13,649 nucleotides of DNA, taken from positions 1 to 13,649 of the forward strand of contig JAMCQQ010000382.1 in the NCBI GenBank assembly GCA_023379515.1, given 5' to 3'. The translations under genes and the position numbers were made by a program. This document shows positions 1-6,191 of the stretch, piece by piece (the stretch's first letter is position 1; each line of letters begins with the position of its first letter). This stretch comes from Actinomycetota bacterium (GTDB taxonomy: Bacteria > Actinomycetota > Humimicrobiia > Humimicrobiales > Humimicrobiaceae). A model generated the notes under the pieces. The model saw nothing but the letters and a program-made list of their open reading frames with translations. It was not told the origin of the DNA and made no database searches.

Positions 1-98
1 TGATGCTCTATCTGCAACAGCACAAAAGATAAATGCACTTGCTTCAAGACCGGCAATCCAAGCCAGAGATATTTTTGATTTATATATATTAAGTCCCC
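1..98. repeat. Left arm of a perfect 98-bp inverted repeat within abiEii
   Basis: Base i pairs with base 543-i for every position from 1 to 98, so this stretch is the exact reverse complement of 445-542. Base 99 (a) against 444 (a) is the first mismatch. The arm encodes AbiEii residues 154-185 on the plus strand. It starts at the very first base of the window, so its true outer end cannot be seen and the repeat may be longer. The two arms enclose a 346-bp loop (99-444). Confidence 0.97.
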
Positions 99-322
99 AG
101 ATTAAGGTTTCTGTAGAAAGTAGGGCAGAAATACCTCAGAAAGATAAACTTCAAAGAGCATATGAAAACCTATTTTACGTAAAATTTGGGCAGTTCCGTG
201 ATAGCGTAGTATCATTTTTGTCACCGGAAGAGCAGGCAAGTTACAATTCTTCAATTTTTTGGGATGAAATAAAACTGAAAGTAGCAAATTTATTGGAGGA
301 AATGAAAAATATATATGATTAG
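2..322 (+). pseudogene. AbiEii-family nucleotidyltransferase toxin, C-terminal part (5' end outside the window or lost)
   Basis: An open frame of 106 codons runs from base 2 to TAG at 320-322 with no start codon near its beginning. It begins D-A-L-S-A-T-A-Q and continues past the point where the minus-strand copy is interrupted, ending E-E-M-K-N-I-Y-D. Joined to residues 1-153 from the minus strand (542-1000) it would give a 259-residue protein, a normal length for PF08843-type AbiEii toxins. The first 32 residues duplicate the right arm of the inverted repeat; the remaining 74 occur only here. Its stop overlaps the next start by 8 nt (315-322), showing that toxin and antitoxin-like genes were translationally coupled in this order. 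Whether an intact 5' part lies left of base 1 cannot be seen. Family assignment rests mainly on the N-terminal part found on the opposite strand. Confidence 0.8.
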
Positions 323-545
323 AAAATCTATGTTAACATTTGTAAGGGAATTGAAGCGATCAGTATTTACCACCCGTGAAGCAGCAATTCTTTCCGGCAG
401 TTCATTGTCCAATGCTACAAAAATACTTGGAAATCTTGAAAAAAGGGGACTTAATATATATAAATCAAAAATATCTCTGGCTTGGATTGCCGGTCTTGAA
501 GCAAGTGCATTTATCTTTTGTGCTGTTGCAGATAGAGCATCATAA
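315..545 (+). pseudogene. Truncated winged-helix AbiEi-like antitoxin, N-terminal ~45 codons, then out-of-context read-through
   Basis: ATG at 315 overlaps the abiEii stop. A GGAGG lies at 295-299, which is rather far (15 nt), so ATG 330 is an alternative start. Residues 1-46 read as a DNA-binding winged helix: a helix around LTFVRELK, a turn with F-T-T-R-E-A-A, a recognition helix S-S-L-S-N-A-T-K-I-L, then L-E-K-R-G-L, the usual lead into the wing. This is the pattern of AbiEi antitoxin N-termini, inferred without a search. From about base 447 the frame is antisense to abiEii (right repeat arm) and the protein ends at TAA 543-545 without any AbiEi C-terminal domain. The antitoxin is therefore broken as it stands. 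In canonical abiE operons antitoxin precedes toxin; here the order is reversed. Confidence 0.7.
445..542. repeat. Right arm of the 98-bp inverted repeat
   Basis: Exact reverse complement of 1-98. On the minus strand it encodes the same AbiEii residues (DALSATAQ... to ...DLYILSP) as the left arm does on the plus strand. At its inner edge, GGGGACTTAA at 445-454 is both the end of the AbiEii coding repeat read backwards and a natural continuation of the antitoxin-like frame (codons for K-R-G-L), so the junction has apparent microhomology of about 9-10 bp. Confidence 0.97.
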
Positions 546-994
546 TGTGGGACAATAACAGGAATCATCTTATATGCACGCAGTATAGAATCTGGTATCG
601 CATTAATCACTATTCCATTTTTTAAACCTCTCCGCGAGAATTCTACCTTAGTAAATAGATCATCCCTGGCAAAAGTCATCAGATGAATCTTAAATCTTTG
701 TGTTGTTTCGGTCTGCTTTGCCTTTGGTATATCCGGAATTGAAATGCCCTGTATACCATAAGGTCTTAAATTTTCAATAAAATTTCGTGTACCAAGAATT
801 TTTAAGACTATATCCTGGGTTCTGCGATCTTTTATTTCCGAAAGGTCAAGGTCCATATCTTCAGAGTACCTGATACTTCCAAAAAAAAACCTCATATTAA
901 CTCCACCCTTTAAAGCATAGTATCTGGAATCGGTTTTATGGCCAAACCACCTTAAAAACTCCAAATGAAATACTTCTCTTTGTTGTAATGAATT

Positions 995-1010
995 ATACAT
1001 AGTTATGTAT
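995..1010. promoter_or_regulatory. Palindrome over the abiEii start, candidate operator
   Basis: ATACATA-gt-TATGTAT is a perfect 7-bp inverted repeat with a 2-nt spacer. It covers the likely transcription start and the ATG at 998-1000. The half-site ATACATA occurs again at 1037-1043, next to the -35 element. Together with the spacer palindrome it makes a compact operator-like cluster. Confidence 0.4.
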
Positions 1011-1037
1011 TATAGTTTACTAATAAGTAAATTACAA
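1009..1037 (-). promoter_or_regulatory. Promoter of the abiE locus, probably leaderless
   Basis: On the minus strand, TTGTAA (1037-1032, 4 of 6 matches to the -35 consensus) is followed by exactly 17 nt and a perfect TATAAT (1014-1009). Transcription would begin near 1002, only about 2 nt before the ATG at 1000, so the message would be leaderless. This fits the lack of any Shine-Dalgarno there. Confidence 0.6.
1016..1031. promoter_or_regulatory. Palindrome in the promoter spacer, candidate antitoxin operator
   Basis: TTTACT-aata-AGTAAA is a perfect 6-bp inverted repeat with a 4-nt spacer. It fills the gap between the -35 and -10 elements of the abiE promoter, where a bound dimer or monomer pair would block polymerase. 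AbiEi antitoxins are known to repress their own operon by binding inverted repeats; assigning that role here is inference. Confidence 0.45.
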
Positions 1038-1244
1038 TACATAAATACAGAATATTTTCTGCAAATTTTTAAAAATCTACTCTCTTCCTGAATCCTTCAA
1101 GAAATATCACATTAATTATCATTCTAACTATTTATCTTTTGGTATAAAATATGTCCAAGGAAACGGGCTTATTATAAAATATTTTCAAAGCATAAAGAAA
1201 ACATGGTGTAAACAATATAGACAAATCAGTTAAAAAAGGCGGAA

Positions 1245-3485
1245 ATGCTAAAGAGCAATACAATTTTCAGCAAAGAAGAAATAAAAAATTACTTTAAAGA
1301 TAAAACAAATATCGCAGTATTTATCATACTGCTGCTTGTTTCCATTTATGCCATGGTAGTAAGATTCAAGAACATCGGTGTGCTTTCGTACTGGGGCGAC
1401 GATGGGCAGACATTTTTAGGAACATTTGGAGTTCTAAATTATGGATTTCCAAAACTTCCCTCGGGCAATATTTTCTATCATACAATTTTCCACTTTTATT
1501 TAAGAGTGATCCCTTCACTTATTTTTGGAATCAATGAAGTATCGCTTAGATTTCCCAGCGCTTTTTTTGGGACCCTGACAATACCTTTGACATTTATTTT
1601 TATAAAGGATCTGTTAAATAATAAATATATTGCCTTGCTGGCTTCCATTCTCGTCGCCTTCAATGCATGGCAGATAGAGTTTTCCAGGGAAGCAAGGCAA
1701 TATTCCGAATTTCAGTTTTTTTATCTGCTTAGTGTTTATCTGTTTTACAGAGGATTTTTCAAAGAAGAAAAAAAGTTTAAGATTGCGGCCCTTGTGTTTA
1801 TTTTCCTTACAACAATTATCCATGAACTTGGTTTCACATTGATTTTCCTGTTTATTGCATTACTGATATATAAGAGATTTAAGGGCTTTTTTAAAAAAGA
1901 TATTATTATTTCCTTTTTTATAGTAGCAGCAATGATTGTCGGTCAGATGATCCATAGAGAGCTTTTCTGGAAAGCAGGACTCGTTTTTTATCAATCAAAC
2001 GCTTCCAGCAGTATTGCCAACCCAATACTCAGACTTCTGTCAAAATTTTTCGCACCCTATATACCATATTATCACAGGATTTTTGATGTGATGTTTCCTT
2101 CTATGTATAAAATTGTCTTTTACGGTTCAGTTTTAATCATACTTTACCTATTCATACCATGGATCAGAAATAAAGATGAGGATTTTATAAACATTTATTC
2201 GAGCCCAAGCGGAAAATACAGTATCAAATTTCCTTTTAATCTGTTTTTCCTTTATTTTTTATTTTTTTCAAATACAATATTCAACGGATTCGGCTTTATG
2301 ACAACCCAACAGCGCTACATCTATCAGGTACACCCGTTCTTCATAGCCATATACTGTTATGTAATCTTTGACGCAGGAAGGTTGCTTGTGCTTGGGATCT
2401 CTGCCATGGCCACTAAAATCAAAAACCACACCCTTTATTTAAGCAAATCAATTTATATTGTTATTGCTGTTCTGATATTAATTTTTACGGTTAACTGGGC
2501 AAACCCGATATATAATTTCAAAAAAATAGTCTTCAGAAATAACGGTGATGCCGTTATCAGCCAATTTGCTCCCAGCAATACATTCACTTTCCATCATGAT
2601 GCAAAAACACCGGGACAGTATATCTTCGATCATAAAAAAGAAGGTGACCTGGTAATAGCCACTGATCTTTTAAATCCGTACGGATATACCAGGCAGATCG
2701 ATTACTGGTTATGGACCGGCGGGTTTTCGCAGTGGCAGCCCTATGTATATAAAGATGGCAAGATGTATGACGAGTTTTTCGGGGTGCCTTTGATAAGGGA
2801 TCTTTACCAGCTTTATGCGGTCCTAAACAATAATACCGACAGGAATATCTGGCTCATAACTTCAAACTCAATGAGGGTTCAGTCCCATATATCCCCGGAT
2901 GTGGCAGAATTCATATACGGCCAGAAGCAAAATTTAAAAGTAACAGGAAAGGACGGAGTCTGTCAGGCATATCTTTTTGAAAAAACAGACAAGCCTACAA
3001 GAGGTTACTTCTTCGTACCTGAAAATAAGAATATCATAGAATTACAGCCTGTTGATTCTCCCACTGTCATTGACTTTGACAATAAGGATAATAAGGATTT
3101 TTTCAAGTATGGCTGGTCGCAAATCGAACCGCAAGGGACATGGGCAGACAAATTATATTCCGTACTTTTCCTGAAATTCGATGAGAGGTTGAATTATAAA
3201 ATAACCTTGGATGTCTTATCTTTATATGATCCAAAACAGCCTCAGGAAATGGAAGTCATTTTTAATGATAAAGTAATCGGAAAAATACAATTCAAGGATT
3301 CAAAACCTGTTGAAGCCATCATGGACATACCTGCAGAAATCGTAAATACTGAGACAGGCTCTTATAATATCCTGAAATTTAACTATAAATATCTTTTAAG
3401 CCCTCTAAGCCTCGGTGTTTCCCCGGATACAAGGACACTTGCAGTATTTTTCCAGAAGATTGTAATAGAAAAAACAGATATATGA
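1245..3485 (+). CDS. GT-C membrane glycosyltransferase (PMT/ArnT-like) with C-terminal beta-sandwich domain
   Basis: A 746-residue polytopic protein. The first membrane segment is at about 22-40. Next comes the acidic loop W-G-D-D-G-Q at 50-55, which matches the catalytic Asp motif in the first extracytoplasmic loop of GT-C enzymes. The block F-S-R-E-A-R-Q-Y-S-E at 146-155 is typical of PMT_2/GT39-like proteins, and T-Q-Q-R-Y at 354-358 resembles the conserved R-Y before a late helix. Hydrophobic helices continue to about 418. Residues ~430-746 are soluble and probably outside the cell. Positions ~605-743 (G-W-S at 623-625, G-T-W at 631-633, S-P-D-T-R at 726-730) look like a jelly-roll sugar-binding module. 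Such enzymes move a sugar from a polyprenyl-phosphate donor to an acceptor on the outer face. AAGGCGG at 1236-1242 lies only 2 nt before ATG, a short spacing, but no better start is near. The substrate is unknown. Confidence 0.85.
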   Translation: MLKSNTIFSKEEIKNYFKDKTNIAVFIILLLVSIYAMVVRFKNIGVLSYWGDDGQTFLGTFGVLNYGFPKLPSGNIFYHTIFHFYLRVIPSLIFGINEVSLRFPSAFFGTLTIPLTFIFIKDLLNNKYIALLASILVAFNAWQIEFSREARQYSEFQFFYLLSVYLFYRGFFKEEKKFKIAALVFIFLTTIIHELGFTLIFLFIALLIYKRFKGFFKKDIIISFFIVAAMIVGQMIHRELFWKAGLVFYQSNASSSIANPILRLLSKFFAPYIPYYHRIFDVMFPSMYKIVFYGSVLIILYLFIPWIRNKDEDFINIYSSPSGKYSIKFPFNLFFLYFLFFSNTIFNGFGFMTTQQRYIYQVHPFFIAIYCYVIFDAGRLLVLGISAMATKIKNHTLYLSKSIYIVIAVLILIFTVNWANPIYNFKKIVFRNNGDAVISQFAPSNTFTFHHDAKTPGQYIFDHKKEGDLVIATDLLNPYGYTRQIDYWLWTGGFSQWQPYVYKDGKMYDEFFGVPLIRDLYQLYAVLNNNTDRNIWLITSNSMRVQSHISPDVAEFIYGQKQNLKVTGKDGVCQAYLFEKTDKPTRGYFFVPENKNIIELQPVDSPTVIDFDNKDNKDFFKYGWSQIEPQGTWADKLYSVLFLKFDERLNYKITLDVLSLYDPKQPQEMEVIFNDKVIGKIQFKDSKPVEAIMDIPAEIVNTETGSYNILKFNYKYLLSPLSLGVSPDTRTLAVFFQKIVIEKTDI

Positions 3486-3577
3486 ATAATAAAAAAGATT
3501 TATGACCAATATTAGATATATCTATCTAAAAAAATAGCCTTGGCTAAATTAATGTATTATTGTTTTAACTAAGACAC

Positions 3578-3583
3578 TATAAT
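3578..3583 (+). promoter_or_regulatory. Possible -10 element upstream of the acyltransferase gene
   Basis: A perfect TATAAT 50 nt upstream of ATG 3634, in the 148-bp gap after the GT-C gene. I see no convincing -35 at 16-18 nt, so this is weak support for a separate promoter. Confidence 0.25.
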
Positions 3584-3633
3584 ATTATTTGAAATCATAA
3601 TAATTATAATAATTAATTCAGAAAGACAAAAAG

Positions 3634-4389
3634 ATGGAAGGAAAAGAAAAGGATGCTTACGAGCCGATGATACAGAAGACTATGGAAAAAAGTAAGAAAT
3701 CAAAGTTTGCCAATTATTCTGATATGTTTGTCGGTAAAAAGGGATTCCTTGCATTTTTAAAATATGAGATCCTCACGTCATGGTTTTCCGACTGGCCCGG
3801 GGCCGTAGGGATAGCATTAAGGTCAATATTCTACAAATTTCTTTTTAAGAAAGTAGGAAAAGGGGTTATATTCGGGAAATCTGTCACCATCAGAAATCCT
3901 CATAAAATAGTGATTGGCAATAATGTGATAATAGATGAAAACGTGATGCTTGATGCCAAGGGAGTTGATAATAAAGGCATCATAATTTATGACGGTGTAT
4001 ATATCGGAAGAAATACAATTATTTCCTGTAAAAATGGTGATATTATTTTGAATAAAAATGTCAATATAGGATTTAATTGTGAAGTTTATTCCTTAAAAAA
4101 AGTTGAAATTGGAGAAAATGTTTTAGTGGCTGCTTATTCTTATATTATCGGCGGTGGGCATATGTCATCGGATCTTGAAACCCCTTTTAGAGATCAGGAA
4201 AAGCATTCGATTGGCATAAAAATCGGCAACAATGTATGGCTTGGAGCAAAAACTATTGTAATGGATGGTTGCAATATTGGAGATAATTCAGTCATTGGAG
4301 CCGGAGCCGTGGTTACCAAGAGTATCCCTGATTATTCAGTGGCAGCTGGTGTACCGGCTAAAGTAATAAAAGACAGAAGAAATGCATAG
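3634..4389 (+). CDS. Left-handed beta-helix (hexapeptide) O-acyltransferase
   Basis: A 251-residue protein. Residues ~75-245 are a run of imperfect [I/V]-G-x-x-x-x hexapeptide turns (I-G-N-N-V-I-I at 94-100, I-G-R-N-T-I-I at 124-130, I-G-E-N-V-L-V at 159-165, I-G-N-N-V-W-L at 197-203), the left-handed beta-helix of acetyl/acyl-CoA sugar O-acyltransferases. H176 in G-G-G-H-M-S lies in the usual catalytic-histidine position, and the end [11 protein letters not shown] is typical of the WbbJ/maltose acetyltransferase-like group. The N-terminal part around 49-72 (W-F-S-D-W-P-G-A to F-L-F-K-K) is the amphipathic lead found in polysaccharide acyltransferases of this type. It probably works in the cytoplasm, acylating a sugar nucleotide or lipid-linked sugar. 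The gene sits 27 nt before the methyltransferase/GT2 fusion and is likely cotranscribed with it. The Shine-Dalgarno is poor (gaaag at 3621-3625). Confidence 0.88.
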   Translation: MEGKEKDAYEPMIQKTMEKSKKSKFANYSDMFVGKKGFLAFLKYEILTSWFSDWPGAVGIALRSIFYKFLFKKVGKGVIFGKSVTIRNPHKIVIGNNVIIDENVMLDAKGVDNKGIIIYDGVYIGRNTIISCKNGDIILNKNVNIGFNCEVYSLKKVEIGENVLVAAYSYIIGGGHMSSDLETPFRDQEKHSIGIKIGNNVWLGAKTIVMDGCNIGDNSVIGAGAVVTKSIPDYSVAAGVPAKVIKDRRNA

Positions 4390-4416
4390 AACTGATTTAA
4401 TATATATATTTAAAAT

Positions 4417-5832
4417 ATGGATAAAAAACAAAAAATAGAGTTTTTCAATTCCGTAGCAAAAGACAGAAAACACTGGAAAAGGAAAAGCTGGTATTATCAT
4501 AAAAAAATAACTCAGTTCATGAAATTTATTATCCCGGAGGGAAGCTCAGTACTTGAGATAGGGTGCAGCACCGGGGATCTTCTTAACGATCTTAAACCCG
4601 GCAAAGGTGTGGGGATAGATTTCAGCGCAAACATGATTGAAATTGCTAAAAAGAATTATCCCGGGCTTACATTTATTGAAATGGAAGCCGAGAACCTTAG
4701 CCTGGATTATAAATTCGACTATATAATCCTATCGGACCTTATCGGATATCTCGATGACGTACAGATAGTATTTGAAAAATTACAATCTGTCTGCAATTCC
4801 AAGACAAAAATAATAGTTACCTACTACAATTTTACCTGGGAATTAACTTTGAAGATCGGTGAAAAGTTAAAACTGAAAATGAAAGAATGTCAGCAGAACT
4901 GGCTTTCAAAGTTAGACATTTTAAATCTTCTGGACCTTGCAAATCTTGAAACAATCAGATCCGGAGCAATCCTGTTGCTGCCAGTCTATATACCGGTGCT
5001 TTCAGAATTTTTAAACAAATATGTCTCGAAATTTTTTTATTTAAGCAATTTATGTTTTATTAATTATTCGATTGCAAGACCAGTGCAAGAAGAAGTGGCA
5101 GTAAATAATAATTATAGCTGCTCAGTTATAATCCCTGCAAGGAATGAAACAGAAAACATAGAAAGAGCGGTCCGGGAAATTCCGGATATGGGCAAGTTTA
5201 CTGAAATAATTTTTGTCGAGGGCCACTCGAAAGATAATACTCTTGAAGAAATAAAAAGAGTATGTGAAAAATATAGGGATACAAGGAATGTTAAATATTA
5301 TGTTCAGGACGGTAAGGGTAAAAAAGATGCTGTTTTTAAAGGATTTGATATGGCAAGCGGCGACATACTGATGATTCTGGATGCTGACCTGACTGTCGCT
5401 CCCAAGGACCTTCCTAAATTTTATAATGCAATTGCATCAGGGAAAGGCGAATTCATAAATGGCAGCAGATTTGTCTATCCAAGGGAAAAGGAAGCGATAC
5501 GTTTTTTAAGAATGACAGCAAACAAATTTTTCAGCATGCTTTTTACATGGATTTTAGGAAAATATTTTAAAGATACATTATGCGGTACAAAAGTTATTTT
5601 CAAGAGTGATTATGAAAAGTTAAAAAAAAGCATGGATTACTTTGGAGATTTTGACAGATATGGCGATTACGATTTGATCCTTGGTTCATACAAACAAAAT
5701 TTAAAAATTGTCGAGATACCGGTACATTATAAAAGCAGGACCTACGGTTCCACAAATATTGGCATGTGGAAAGGCGGTACTAATTTACTCAGGACCGCTT
5801 TTCATGCAATGAAGAAAATAAAATTCATATAA
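4417..5832 (+). CDS. Fusion of SAM-dependent methyltransferase and DPM1-like family 2 glycosyltransferase
   Basis: A 471-residue two-domain protein. Residues 1-~200 are a class I methyltransferase with motif I V-L-E-I-G-C-S-T-G at 45-53, the acidic end of strand 2 G-I-D-F-S at 66-70, and the motif IV-like D-Y-I-I-L-S-D at 101-107. After a linker, residues ~235-471 are a GT-A fold GT2 domain: S-V-I-I-P-A-R-N-E at 236-244, E-G-H-S-K-D-N-T at 268-275, the metal-binding D-A-D at 322-324, G-S-R-F at 349-352, D-T-L-C-G-T-K at 386-392, and R-T-Y-G-S-T-N-I at 441-448. The latter blocks are those of polyprenyl-phosphate mannose/glucose synthases. It lacks C-terminal membrane helices. It may make a lipid-linked sugar for the upstream GT-C protein and methylate the same or a neighbouring sugar; this is inference. 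No Shine-Dalgarno is present: the 20 nt before ATG contain no G. Confidence 0.88.
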   Translation: MDKKQKIEFFNSVAKDRKHWKRKSWYYHKKITQFMKFIIPEGSSVLEIGCSTGDLLNDLKPGKGVGIDFSANMIEIAKKNYPGLTFIEMEAENLSLDYKFDYIILSDLIGYLDDVQIVFEKLQSVCNSKTKIIVTYYNFTWELTLKIGEKLKLKMKECQQNWLSKLDILNLLDLANLETIRSGAILLLPVYIPVLSEFLNKYVSKFFYLSNLCFINYSIARPVQEEVAVNNNYSCSVIIPARNETENIERAVREIPDMGKFTEIIFVEGHSKDNTLEEIKRVCEKYRDTRNVKYYVQDGKGKKDAVFKGFDMASGDILMILDADLTVAPKDLPKFYNAIASGKGEFINGSRFVYPREKEAIRFLRMTANKFFSMLFTWILGKYFKDTLCGTKVIFKSDYEKLKKSMDYFGDFDRYGDYDLILGSYKQNLKIVEIPVHYKSRTYGSTNIGMWKGGTNLLRTAFHAMKKIKFI

Positions 5833-6191
5833 GATTATATTACGGATAATTCAGCCTATATTTTAAAATCTTTAAAATATGGAAGCATCTAAAATTTCGT
5901 GATAGTAATAAAGGAAAATTTTAAGAGCCAGGATGGGTATTTCAAAAACACGCAGGCTTTTCCCCGGCGAGTAAAAGCCAGCTCAGTTTCAGGCTTCGCT
6001 CCCCTCCCTAAGGAGGAACCATGCCCGCTTAAGCCTTCAAATGGTTTTCTCAATACCCATCCTGGCTTATCAATTTATTTTTTATCACGGAATTTTAGAT
6101 GCTAACAAAAATATAAAAAACTGTTAATATAATTCAAGATATAATTTAATAGATATAATCCAATAAATATACTCTAAAAAAATTTTATTTC
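5833..6191. other. Convergent intergenic region of 359 bp holding a palindromic element
   Basis: This gap lies between the 3' ends of a plus-strand gene (stop at 5832) and a minus-strand gene (stop at 6192). Bases 5884-6103 are a large imperfect palindrome described separately. The flanks 5833-5883 and 6104-6191 are very AT-rich, and I see no gene in them. The small open frame over the element is not credible as a protein because its sequence is dictated by the palindrome. Confidence 0.7.
5884..6103. repeat. 220-bp imperfect palindrome with two internal hairpins (MITE-like repeat or structured RNA)
   Basis: The ends pair: 5884-5904 with 6083-6103, a single mismatch (5897 t/6090 g, tolerated as G-U in RNA). 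After an unpaired stretch, a perfect 16-bp stem follows (5926-5941 with 6052-6067, AGCCAGGATGGGTATT), then a 5-bp stem (5945-5949 with 6044-6048). The apex carries two hairpins: GGCTTTT 5955-5961 with AAAAGCC 5973-5979, and AGGCTT 5991-5996 with AAGCCT 6031-6036 enclosing CCTCC 6003-6007 / GGAGG 6012-6016. The apex is clearly more GC-rich than its surroundings. Terminal inverted repeats, small size and no coding content suggest a MITE. The symmetric location between convergent genes also allows a role as bidirectional terminator. I see no clear target-site duplication and no second copy in the window. Confidence 0.75.

Larger units (their letters stand above)
290..1000 (-). pseudogene. AbiEii-family nucleotidyltransferase toxin, N-terminal 185 residues with a foreign tail
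   Basis: Starts at ATG 1000. Residues 31-53 show the AbiEii nucleotidyltransferase signature: K-G-G at 31-33, then G-S-x-R-Y-S-E-D-M-D-L-D-L at 41-53, with the metal-binding acidic residues D48, D50 and D52. A second family block, A-R-D-I-F-D-L-Y, lies at 174-181. Residues 1-185 (1000 down to about 445) are authentic. The last 51 residues (L186 onward, 444-290) are translated from the antisense strand of the antitoxin and toxin C-terminus and are not a natural domain. AbiEii toxins are proposed to transfer nucleotides with GTP preference and to cause bacteriostasis or phage abortive infection. The missing C-terminal third is encoded on the other strand at 98-322. No Shine-Dalgarno precedes the ATG. 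If the fold-back is an artefact, the true gene is intact elsewhere. Confidence 0.85.

Noticed and set aside
102..287. 61-codon minus-strand open frame opposite the AbiEii C-terminus
   Set aside because: The plus-strand reading continues the toxin and overlaps the antitoxin start exactly; the opposite frame is a shadow.
1141..1180. TATAAAAT boxes at 1143 and 1174 as promoters of the GT-C gene
   Set aside because: Both occur in very AT-rich sequence and neither has a recognisable -35 at 16-18 nt, so they are not listed as promoters.
3512..3546. Two small hairpins (TTAGATA/TATCTAA and TAGCC/GGCTA) after the GT-C gene as a terminator
   Set aside because: The stems are short and mostly A-T, and no T run follows on the plus strand, so a rho-independent terminator is not supported.
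5899..6105. 68-codon GTG-start open frame over the palindromic element
   Set aside because: Its amino acid sequence is forced by the inverted repeats and hairpins, there is no family likeness, and similar frames arise by chance in GC-rich repeats.
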